From positions 1 to 5,261 of the forward strand of contig JAKPQU010000611.1 in the NCBI GenBank assembly GCA_029555925.1: a stretch of DNA of 5,261 bases. The letters run 5' to 3'. Positions 1 to 5,261 of this stretch are shown piece after piece. The first letter of the stretch is position 1, and every line of letters begins with the position of its first letter. Source of the stretch: Bacillota bacterium (GTDB taxonomy: Bacteria > Eremiobacterota > SpSt-956 > JAKJGF01). Position numbers and translations under genes: made by a program. The notes beneath the pieces were generated by a model. That model searched no databases and had not been told where the DNA came from. It worked only from the letters and a program-made list of their open reading frames with translations.

Positions 1-5
1 ATTTG

Positions 6-53
6 CCTTATTTAATTTGTTTTACAGACAATAAATTAGCCCTTATTTAATTT
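6..53. repeat. AT-rich 13-bp direct repeat
   Basis: CCTTATTTAATTT occurs at 6-18 and again at 41-53, giving a 35-bp centre-to-centre distance. Both copies are perfect. The sequence is low in complexity, so chance or slippage is possible. Two copies cannot be called a CRISPR array. Confidence 0.45.
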
Positions 54-80
54 TTAATTCCATATAAAAAACTAATTTTT

Positions 81-112
81 CTTCTCCAGAGCCTGCCAGG
101 CAGAAGCTTTTT
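81..112 (+). terminator. Possible Rho-independent terminator (plus-strand direction)
   Basis: The arms CTTCT (81-85) and AGAAG (102-106) pair perfectly. They extend inward by CC/GG with C101 bulged, or alternatively by an inner GCCT/AGGC hairpin (91-94 with 98-101). T5 follows at 108-112. This fits a weak terminator for a plus-strand transcript entering from the left. On the minus strand the stem is followed first by A residues and only later by T6, so it is less convincing in that direction. Confidence 0.35.
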
Positions 113-130
113 ATGGATACCCTTTTACCT

Positions 131-158
131 GTTACGGTACTAAGTCGTAAGTCGTGAG
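131..158. repeat. Short block of degenerate 7-bp repeats (family A)
   Basis: The units TACTAAG (138-144), TCGTAAG (145-151) and TCGTGAG (152-158) follow each other in the same 7-bp register, with the looser GTTACGG before them. The same unit in rotated form (GTCGTGA, GACGTGA) opens the spacer between smc and ftsY, so this is a dispersed family and not a local duplication. Confidence 0.55.
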
Positions 159-258
159 CAAAAATTCTATCAAATACTCATTATTTATAGATTTTCTCAC
201 TTTACGTAATCCCTGTCTTTCAATTACGAAAAATACGCCAATAAATGGCTAAAAATTA

Positions 259-287
259 ATTATAATAAAATGGGTAAAGTATGTCAA
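259..287 (-). promoter_or_regulatory. Perfect-consensus sigma70/sigmaA promoter reading left, away from ftsY
   Basis: On the minus strand the -35 box is TTGACA (287-282) and the -10 box is TATAAT (264-259). They are separated by exactly 17 bp (281-265), so all twelve box positions and the spacer match the housekeeping consensus. The flank upstream of the -35 (288-301) is A/T-only apart from two bases, and could act as an UP element. The -35 box starts 9 bp after the ftsY stop. The predicted start of transcription is near 252. It could drive a gene beyond the left edge or a small RNA; no protein gene begins in the visible 250 bp. Confidence 0.75.
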
Positions 288-295
288 TAGATTAA

Positions 296-1225
296 TTAAA
301 ACAATGCATCTGCAAAAGCCTGAGGGGCGAAATCCTGAAGGTCTTCCATACCTTCTCCTACACCTACGAGTTTTACCGGCACGCCCAGTTCATTCTCTAT
401 GGCAACTATCATGCCGCCTTTTGCAGTGCCGTCAAGCTTTGTAAGCACTATACCGGTAAGTGGCACCGCTTCATTGAAGATTTTTGCCTGAGAAAGGGAA
501 TTTTGACCTGTAGTGGCATCCAGAACCAGAAGTGTTTCATGGGGGGCATCAGGTATTTCCCGTGATATGATTTTTCCTATTTTTTTCAATTCATTCATAA
601 GATTATATTTTGTCTGAAGCCTTCCTGCAGTATCTATGATGAGATAATCGGCTCCTCTGGCTTTTGCTGCCTGTATGGCATCAAAGCATACAGATGCAGG
701 GTCTGAGCCCTGTTTGTTTTTTATGATTTCCACACCGACTCTTGTAGCCCATACATCTAATTGTTCTATAGCTGCAGCTCTGAATGTATCGCCTGCAGCT
801 ATGATTACTTTATTCCCATCGCTTTTAAGTCTGTGAGACAGTTTCCCTATGGTTGTAGTTTTACCGGAACCGTTTACACCTATCATGATATAAACAGTAG
901 GTTTGTTTTCTGCTGTAAAAAGCCCTAATTCCCTGTGTGTAAAACAGTTTTTTATGATTTCTTTAAGATGATCTATTAATTGTTCCGGTTCCTGTATTTT
1001 TAGTTCTTTTGCCTTTTTCCGTAATTCTTCAATTATTTTCATAGAAGTCTGGGCGCCCATATCGGCACATATAAGTACTTCTTCAAGTTCTTCCCATAGT
1101 TCTTCATCTATTTTACTTCTCCCGGAAAATAAGTTTTTTACCCTTGCAGTCAGATTGTCTCGTGTTTTTAAAAGACCGTCTTTTATTTTTGTAAGCCAGT
1201 TGTCGCTTTTAAATAATTTAAACAT
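296..1225 (-). CDS. ftsY: Signal recognition particle receptor FtsY
   Basis: FtsY is the SRP-family GTPase that docks SRP-ribosome-nascent-chain complexes at the inner face of the cytoplasmic membrane; its GTPase pairs with that of Ffh. The 309-residue product is complete and compact. A helical N domain covers about 1-100, and the G domain runs from about 108 to the end. Visible GTPase motifs are G1 GVNGSGKTTT (116-125), the SRP-family DTFRAAA (146-152), G3 DTAGR (198-202), LDATTGQ (235-241), G4 TKLD (262-265) and GVGE (288-291), followed by the usual C-terminal DLQDFAPQAF...ALF. There is no long acidic A domain as in E. coli, so membrane contact presumably relies on the basic amphipathic helix near residues 10-33. 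ATG start with AAGGAGG four bases upstream. It lies downstream of smc on the same strand and is probably co-transcribed. FtsY rather than Ffh because there is no C-terminal methionine-rich M domain. Confidence 0.97.
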   Translation of the reverse strand: MFKLFKSDNWLTKIKDGLLKTRDNLTARVKNLFSGRSKIDEELWEELEEVLICADMGAQTSMKIIEELRKKAKELKIQEPEQLIDHLKEIIKNCFTHRELGLFTAENKPTVYIMIGVNGSGKTTTIGKLSHRLKSDGNKVIIAAGDTFRAAAIEQLDVWATRVGVEIIKNKQGSDPASVCFDAIQAAKARGADYLIIDTAGRLQTKYNLMNELKKIGKIISREIPDAPHETLLVLDATTGQNSLSQAKIFNEAVPLTGIVLTKLDGTAKGGMIVAIENELGVPVKLVGVGEGMEDLQDFAPQAFADALF

Positions 1226-1229
1226 TTTT

Positions 1230-1236
1230 CCTCCTT
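1230..1236 (-). promoter_or_regulatory. Strong ribosome binding site of ftsY
   Basis: The minus strand reads AAGGAGG, four A residues, then the ATG of ftsY. This is a near-perfect anti-SD match with slightly short spacing. It fixes the ftsY start and indicates that the host uses ordinary SD-led initiation. Confidence 0.85.
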
Positions 1237-1240
1237 TATA

Positions 1241-1366
1241 GTCGTGAGACGTGATGCGTTAAATAAAGCTGAGAGTTGAACGTTGGGGGTTGAGAGTTTA
1301 AAATCAGTCAACTCTCAACTATAAACCTTAAACTATAAACTCTATTCACCATTCACTTTTCACTCT
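1241..1366. repeat. smc-ftsY spacer built of phased, degenerate 7-bp repeats
   Basis: From 1241 the spacer can be cut into 18 consecutive 7-mers without a single indel, the last ending on the smc stop codon. Successive units drift through recognisable types. GTCGTGA and GACGTGA occupy 1241-1254. CTGAGAG, TTGAACG, TTGGGGG and TTGAGAG occupy 1269-1296. ACTCTCA, ACTATAA, ACCTTAA, ACTATAA and ACTCTAT occupy 1311-1345. TCACCAT, TCACTTT and TCACTCT occupy 1346-1366. The third type is the reverse complement of the second. The pattern resembles the heptanucleotide STRR sequences described in cyanobacteria and similar spacers elsewhere, here strongly diverged. Confidence 0.7.
1289..1319. repeat. Inverted repeat (10-bp arms) inside the smc-ftsY spacer
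   Basis: GTTGAGAGTT (1289-1298) and AACTCTCAAC (1310-1319) are perfect reverse complements around an 11-nt loop. In smc-ftsY mRNA this would be a 10-bp hairpin. No T-run follows on either strand, so it is not an intrinsic terminator. It arises because 7-mers of one type lie next to 7-mers of the complementary type. It could act as an mRNA stability or processing element. Confidence 0.6.
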
Positions 1367-4300
1367 TATATACACACTTCTTCTTTATCTTTCATAATTT
1401 CATCCAGAACAGGATCTCCCAGTTTTATGGATATTATATCAGATACACCGGGCTCTTCCATAGTAACACCATATAAAACATCAGCTTTTTCCATGGTTAT
1501 TTTATTATGTGATATGATAATAAACTGTGACATATTTGAGAAATCTTTGATACAATCGGCCAGAAGTGCCGTGTTTGTATCGTCAAGAGCTGCATCCACT
1601 TCATCAAAGACGCAGAATGGCGTCGGTTTAACCTTAAATATGGAGAGAAGCAGTATAACTGCTGCCATAGTTTTTTCTCCTCCTGAAAGAAGTGATATAG
1701 ACTGAAGTCTTTTTCCCGGGGGATGGATTCCTATTTCAATTCCGCTCTTCAGGATATTCTCTTCGTCTGTAAGTGTTAAATGGGCCTGGCCTCCCGGGAA
1801 TAGGGAAGAGTATATGGCAGAAAATTCTGCCGATACAAGAGAGAAGGTTTCTTTGAATTTTTTCCTGGATGTTTTTTCCAGATCTTCAATTACTTTGTTC
1901 AGGGAAAATATGGCTTCTTCCATATCAGCTTTCTGCTCTATAAGAAATCTGTAACGTTTGTCTAGTTCGTCATATTCTACTGCTGCATTATAATTTATAA
2001 ATCCCATATTAGTCATTCTGTTCCTGAGAGTTTCCATTTCCTGTGCTATTTTCTCAGGATCGATAAATTCAGGTTTACTGTAAGATGGCGGGAGCTTTGC
2101 TTCCACCATTTCTTTTTCTGCATTCACCCTGGCTTTTATTATATGCATTTCCTGTTTTATTTCTTCTTTTTGTATCAGATCTTCTCTGAGATTCTGAATA
2201 TGTTGAACTGTTGAATTGATTTCTTTTTCTTTTAATACTTCTTCTTTTTTCCTGTTTCTTAAACTTTCTGATGTTTCTTCATAGATTTTAACGAGTTTCC
2301 GGAGTTTTATATTATCCGCTCCTTCTTCTTCATCCATTTTCAACAGGTTTTCCTGAAGATGTTCCCTTTCTTCAGAACATGAAGCATAATTATTTTCCAG
2401 CAGTTTTTTCTGTTCTGCCCGGGATTTAATAAAAGATTCAAGATTACTACATGCTTCTATATGTCTTGCATGTTCCATCTTTGACCGGTTCAGTTGTTCC
2501 AGCACTTTACCTTCAGTAGCTTCCTGCAGGGAAAGTTTTCTTTCCAGTTCTTTTCTTTCAATCTCCAGAATTTTTTCTCTATCCCTTAAAGTAACCAGTT
2601 CCATTTGAATATTTCCCATAGACAGGTTTACTTTATTCTGCTTTTGAGCATTTAATTCTACATGATGTTCATGTTCTTTCAGTTTTTCCTGAAGCTGTTT
2701 TTCTTCAAGTATTATCCGGTCTTTTTTTCTCAGCATATCTGAAAGTTCTGTCTCGAGAGATGCAAGTTTTTCCAGATGTATTTTCAGATTTTTTTCTATG
2801 ACACCGCTTTCTTTCTGAAGAGCAGTTTCTTTATTTTGAAGTGTTTCCTTTCTGCTCTTTATTTCAGAAAGTTGAAGAGAAAGTTCTTCTATTTCCCTTG
2901 TACGGGACAGAATGCTTGCCTTTTTATTTTCTGTGCTTCCTCCTGTTATGGCTCCTGCCGGTCTTATTATGTCGCCGTCCAGTGTTACGAGAGTGGCCGA
3001 AAGATTGTATGATTTTAATAATTCAATACCTGACGATAGATCTTTTACTATATAAAAATGGGACAGAAGATAATTTATAACGTTTTCATATTTCCTGTCA
3101 TAGTCTACCAGTTTACTTGCCTGTCCTATGACAGAAGGTTGTTTAACCCATCCTCCTTCCCTTGAAAAATCATAATAAGACGTTTTTATGATATTAAGAG
3201 GGAGGAACGTAGCTCTTCCTTTTCCTGTCGACCTCAGGAATTCCACCGATAGTCTGGCATCTCTGTCTGTTTCTGTGACTATATCCTGGATATGGCCTCC
3301 AAGGGCAACTTCTATGGCTTTTTCGTATATCTGAGGGACCTGTATGAGAGAGCCAACTACACCTGTAATACCTGATAATTCTCTGTTCTTCTTTCTGGCA
3401 GTCATAATTGCCTTTACACCGGGAAAATAACCTTCGAAACTTTTTTCCAGTTCTTTTAAGAAATTAAGGCGCACTTCCTTTTCTGAAAAATTTTTGAATA
3501 AATTAACCAGATCTATTCTGAGCTTTTCAAGAGATCCGTTCAAATTTTGCTTTTTTTCTTTCAGGCCGGCAATCTCTCTTTTTATGTCATCTTTATCTCT
3601 AGAAACTTTTTCCAGAGTTTTTAATGTATCATCTCTGTGGAGGGCAAGTTCTTTTATCTTTTCTGCAGTTTCCCTTCTTCCTTCCTGGAGCCTGAACATT
3701 TCTCTTTTCAGTTCTTCATGGTCGGAAGAAAGTTTATCCATTTCTTTTGACTTTTCTGTTATTTTTTGAGCACATGTAAGTACTTCTTCTTTGGATTTAT
3801 TATATTTTTCTCTCAGTTCACTTAAATATTCCAGATCTTTTTTATGTTCTTTTTCCTTGCTGTTAATTTCCAGAGTCAGTTGTTCCGCTTTTTTCTTTAA
3901 CTCCTCAAGTCTTAATATGTCTTTCTCCCTGTCTTCAATGAGTTTTTTCTTCTGCTCTTCCAGTGAGCCCATTAACTGTAATGTGCTGGCAAGTCTTTCC
4001 TTCAGTTCCTTTCTTCTTGTTATATAGGAATGAGTTCTTCCCTTTACCTGTTCTAACTCTACTGTAAGGCTATTTATCTGACCTTCATATGTCTCTTTAT
4101 CTCTGGAGAGTTCTTTTAGTTCTTCTGAAAGATTTTTATGGTTTATTTCCAGATTTTTTAAATTTTCTTTAATGTTATCTACCTGTTCTGTGGCATGTTT
4201 CAGATGATTGAGAGCTTCTTCATCTTTCTGAGACAGAGAAAAATATTCCTGAAGCAGCAGTTCTCTCTGAAGAGTTTCCACTCTCTCTTTATAACGGTTA

Positions 4301-4941
4301 AATCTGCCCAGTTTGTTTACTTCCTGTTTGAGAGGTGCTATTCTGTCTTCAACTTCTTTTATGATATCAGAGAGCCTGAGTAAATTGTTCCCTGTTGCTT
4401 CAAGTTTCTTCATGGCTTCCTGTTTTCTGTGCTGATATTTATTAATACCTGCAGTTTCTTCAAAGAGAGCCCTTCTCTCAGACGGATCAGAGCTTATGAT
4501 TTTTTCTATCTGTCCCTGTCCGATCATTGATATTCCGCCCTTACCGAGACCTGTATCCAGAAATATATCCTGTATATCTTTCAGGCGGCATGGAGTGCGA
4601 TTTATGAGAAATTCGCTTTTATTATCTCTGTAAATTCTTCTTGTTATTTCAATCTCTGAATATTTCAGAGGAAAACGTTCCGATTTGTTTTCCAGCAGCA
4701 TAACTACTTCGGATATATTAAGGGGTTTACGATATTCACTGCCTGCAAATATGACTTCTGTAAGCTTATCACTTCTAAGAGGTTTCATGCCCTGTTCACC
4801 TAAAATCCATCTCAGGGCATCTGAAATATTGCTTTTTCCGCTTCCATTGGGGCCTACAATACAGGTTATACCATGATTAAATTCTATTTCCGTTTTTTTT
4901 GCAAAGGTCTTAAATCCATAAAGAGAAAGCCTTTTTAACAA
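1366..4941 (-). CDS. smc: Chromosome segregation/condensation ATPase SMC
   Basis: SMC forms a homodimeric ring that, with ScpA and ScpB, extrudes and organises chromosomal DNA in the nucleoid. At 1191 aa the protein has the normal bacterial length and all family parts. The N-terminal head has Walker A GPNGSGKSN at 30-38, an arginine-finger region LRSDKLTEVIFAGS at 55-68, and a Q-loop region around Q142. A first long coiled coil spans about 165-500. The hinge spans about 503-672 and ends in the typical GDIIRPAGAITGGS (656-669). A second coiled coil spans about 675-1030. The C-terminal head carries the ABC signature LSGGEK (1085-1090), Walker B CVFDEVDAALDD (1110-1121) with catalytic E1114, and the switch histidine H1145. 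No key residue is missing. The start is TTG at 4939-4941: a TGA lies in frame shortly upstream with no ATG or GTG between, and the resulting MLKRLSLYGFKTFA matches the family N-terminus. ftsY follows after 140 bp on the same strand; scpA and scpB are not in the window. Confidence 0.97.
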   Translation of the reverse strand: MLKRLSLYGFKTFAKKTEIEFNHGITCIVGPNGSGKSNISDALRWILGEQGMKPLRSDKLTEVIFAGSEYRKPLNISEVVMLLENKSERFPLKYSEIEITRRIYRDNKSEFLINRTPCRLKDIQDIFLDTGLGKGGISMIGQGQIEKIISSDPSERRALFEETAGINKYQHRKQEAMKKLEATGNNLLRLSDIIKEVEDRIAPLKQEVNKLGRFNRYKERVETLQRELLLQEYFSLSQKDEEALNHLKHATEQVDNIKENLKNLEINHKNLSEELKELSRDKETYEGQINSLTVELEQVKGRTHSYITRRKELKERLASTLQLMGSLEEQKKKLIEDREKDILRLEELKKKAEQLTLEINSKEKEHKKDLEYLSELREKYNKSKEEVLTCAQKITEKSKEMDKLSSDHEELKREMFRLQEGRRETAEKIKELALHRDDTLKTLEKVSRDKDDIKREIAGLKEKKQNLNGSLEKLRIDLVNLFKNFSEKEVRLNFLKELEKSFEGYFPGVKAIMTARKKNRELSGITGVVGSLIQVPQIYEKAIEVALGGHIQDIVTETDRDARLSVEFLRSTGKGRATFLPLNIIKTSYYDFSREGGWVKQPSVIGQASKLVDYDRKYENVINYLLSHFYIVKDLSSGIELLKSYNLSATLVTLDGDIIRPAGAITGGSTENKKASILSRTREIEELSLQLSEIKSRKETLQNKETALQKESGVIEKNLKIHLEKLASLETELSDMLRKKDRIILEEKQLQEKLKEHEHHVELNAQKQNKVNLSMGNIQMELVTLRDREKILEIERKELERKLSLQEATEGKVLEQLNRSKMEHARHIEACSNLESFIKSRAEQKKLLENNYASCSEEREHLQENLLKMDEEEGADNIKLRKLVKIYEETSESLRNRKKEEVLKEKEINSTVQHIQNLREDLIQKEEIKQEMHIIKARVNAEKEMVEAKLPPSYSKPEFIDPEKIAQEMETLRNRMTNMGFINYNAAVEYDELDKRYRFLIEQKADMEEAIFSLNKVIEDLEKTSRKKFKETFSLVSAEFSAIYSSLFPGGQAHLTLTDEENILKSGIEIGIHPPGKRLQSISLLSGGEKTMAAVILLLSIFKVKPTPFCVFDEVDAALDDTNTALLADCIKDFSNMSQFIIISHNKITMEKADVLYGVTMEEPGVSDIISIKLGDPVLDEIMKDKEEVCI

Positions 4942-4948
4942 AATACAT

Positions 4949-4956
4949 TCACTCCA
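4949..4956 (-). promoter_or_regulatory. Ribosome binding site supporting the TTG start of smc
   Basis: The minus strand reads TGGAGTGA here. The GGAG core (4955-4952) is 10 nt from the TTG at 4941, but only 3 nt from an out-of-frame ATG at 4948-4946. The spacing favours the TTG, which is also the only usual start codon between the in-frame upstream TGA and the conserved N-terminus. It is weaker than the ftsY site. Confidence 0.6.
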
Positions 4957-4961
4957 TCAAT

Positions 4962-4977
4962 CTCTTAAAATTAAGAG
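4962..4977. repeat. 16-bp palindrome upstream of smc
   Basis: CTCTTAA (4962-4968) and TTAAGAG (4971-4977) are perfect inverted arms separated by AA. The site lies 21 bp upstream of the smc TTG and about 6 bp before its SD core. A dyad of this size and place could be an operator or a short hairpin in the leader. No promoter with good -35 and -10 boxes was seen around it, so the role is open. Confidence 0.5.
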
Positions 4978-5001
4978 CGCTTCACAAAGGGGATATTTAA
5001 T

Positions 5002-5099
5002 TGTCAGTTATCAGTGATCAGTTATCATTTACCGGTGACCGGGTTATTTACAACGTAATGTTTATTTTTTCACTTTTCACTTTTCATGATTCACGATCT
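5002..5099. repeat. Phased, degenerate 7-bp repeats between the membrane-protein gene and smc
   Basis: Starting at 5002 the units TGTCAGT, TATCAGT, GATCAGT and TATCATT (5002-5029) form one type. TACCGGT and GACCGGG (5030-5043) form a second. ACTTTTC, ACTTTTC and ATGATTC (5072-5092) form a third, still in the same 7-bp register across the block. The third type is a rotation of the TCACTTT units found beside the smc stop. The register continues through the stop codon of the upstream gene and into its last codons. Units at 5044-5064 are too diverged to call individually. Confidence 0.6.
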
Positions 5100-5261
5100 T
5101 CATCAGACGACCGTTCATCAAATATAATTCCGGCATTTTTAGATGCCAGACCTGCCAAAGGTTTTTTGTGACTGTCTGCATTTTTTAATTTCGCTTTTAC
5201 CCGCAACACGGCAAAGGATACAAATGCAATTACTATCAGCAGAGTTATTATAACTGCTATA
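5084..5261 (-). CDS. C-terminal part of an unidentified membrane protein (5' end outside the window)
   Basis: An open frame enters from the right edge and ends at a TGA stop (plus-strand TCA at 5084-5086), giving 58 visible residues. The first roughly 19 are strongly hydrophobic (IAVIITLLIVIAFVSFAVL), then a basic stretch RVKAKLK, then a polar tail ending in the acidic DERSSDEDRES. This is what a last transmembrane helix with a cytoplasmic C-terminus looks like by the positive-inside rule. The gene lies 142 bp upstream of smc on the same strand. I do not recognise the family, and the visible part carries no diagnostic motif. The last few codons and the stop run into the 7-bp repeat block that fills the spacer, so the extreme C-terminus may be repeat-derived. 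Membrane-protein reading is fairly safe; function is unknown. Confidence 0.7.
   Translation of the reverse strand, partial: IAVIITLLIVIAFVSFAVLRVKAKLKNADSHKKPLAGLASKNAGIIFDERSSDEDRES

Larger units (their letters stand above)
64..252 (-). other. Untranslated transcribed region or small-RNA candidate downstream of the 259-287 promoter
   Basis: This gene-free stretch lies behind the perfect promoter. Read on the minus strand, the predicted RNA begins with a small hairpin right at its 5' end (GCCA/TGGC arms at 246-249 and 237-240, 5-nt loop). A second follows with 6-bp arms CGTAAT/ATTACG (223-228 and 205-210, 12-nt loop), plus 3 more pairs beyond a mismatch. A third hairpin lies at 81-106, and a T6 run follows at 70-65 after an intervening A-rich stretch. 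No ORF of useful length with an SD was seen, and I recognise no riboswitch or known RNA family. It could equally be a long 5' leader of a gene starting outside the window. Confidence 0.3.

Noticed and set aside
1..60. CRISPR array edge suggested by the repeated AT-rich 13-mer
   Set aside because: There are only two short copies with a 22-bp gap and no cas gene in the window; repeat length is below that of CRISPR repeats.
132..200. 22-codon minus-strand ORF starting at GTG behind the 259-287 promoter
   Set aside because: There is no SD before the GTG. The frame is open upstream without any ATG, GTG or TTG, the product has no recognisable features, and its end lies in the 7-mer repeat block.
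1250..1345. Promoter for ftsY based on a TTGACT on the minus strand in the spacer
   Set aside because: TTGACT is a rotation of the local 7-mers, and no acceptable -10 box occurs 16-18 bp downstream.
1427..1705. Plus-strand open frame opposite the SMC C-terminal head
   Set aside because: It is antisense to the SMC signature and Walker B motifs, whose conservation explains the absence of stops.
2776..3080. Plus-strand open frames opposite smc, including two at 2776-3012 and 2841-3080
   Set aside because: They lie wholly antisense to well-conserved SMC sequence. Their Phe/Ser/Leu-rich products are what the antisense of Lys/Glu-rich coiled coil gives, and no SD was noted.
5030..5043. Hairpin terminator from the ACCGGT/GACCGGG sequence
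   Set aside because: The self-complementary part leaves almost no loop and is not followed by a T-run on either strand; the 7-mer register explains it better.

Overview
The window is a stretch of AT-rich bacterial chromosome in which all recognisable genes read leftwards on the minus strand. In transcription order they are the C-terminal end of an unidentified membrane protein (cut by the right edge), smc (chromosome condensation and segregation ATPase, 1191 aa, complete) and ftsY (SRP receptor GTPase, 309 aa, complete). The smc-ftsY pair is a common gene neighbourhood in Bacillota and several other deep bacterial lineages. Together with frequent AGA/AGG arginine codons and strong AGGAGG-type ribosome binding, it suggests a low-GC Bacillota-like or candidate-phylum bacterium. 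I cannot place it more precisely. Neither protein looks archaeal or eukaryotic.

Layout from right to left: 5261-5084 is the tail of a membrane protein (one TM helix and a charged cytoplasmic tail). 5083-4942 is an intergenic spacer with degenerate 7-bp repeats and a 16-bp palindrome just upstream of smc. 4941-1366 is smc, with a TTG start. 1365-1226 is a spacer built almost entirely of phased 7-mers, ending in the ftsY ribosome binding site. 1225-296 is ftsY. 295-1 holds no convincing protein gene. Instead it has a perfect-consensus sigma70-type promoter facing left immediately after the ftsY stop, several inverted repeats, another short 7-mer block and an AT-rich direct repeat.

SMC and FtsY are housekeeping proteins that act separately (chromosome organisation; co-translational membrane targeting). 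Their linkage probably reflects co-transcription, since no good promoter or terminator was seen between them. I did not find a new multi-gene system here. The parts that ordinary annotation would miss are the promoter with no gene behind it at 259-287, and the same families of 7-bp repeats turning up in all three non-coding spacers.
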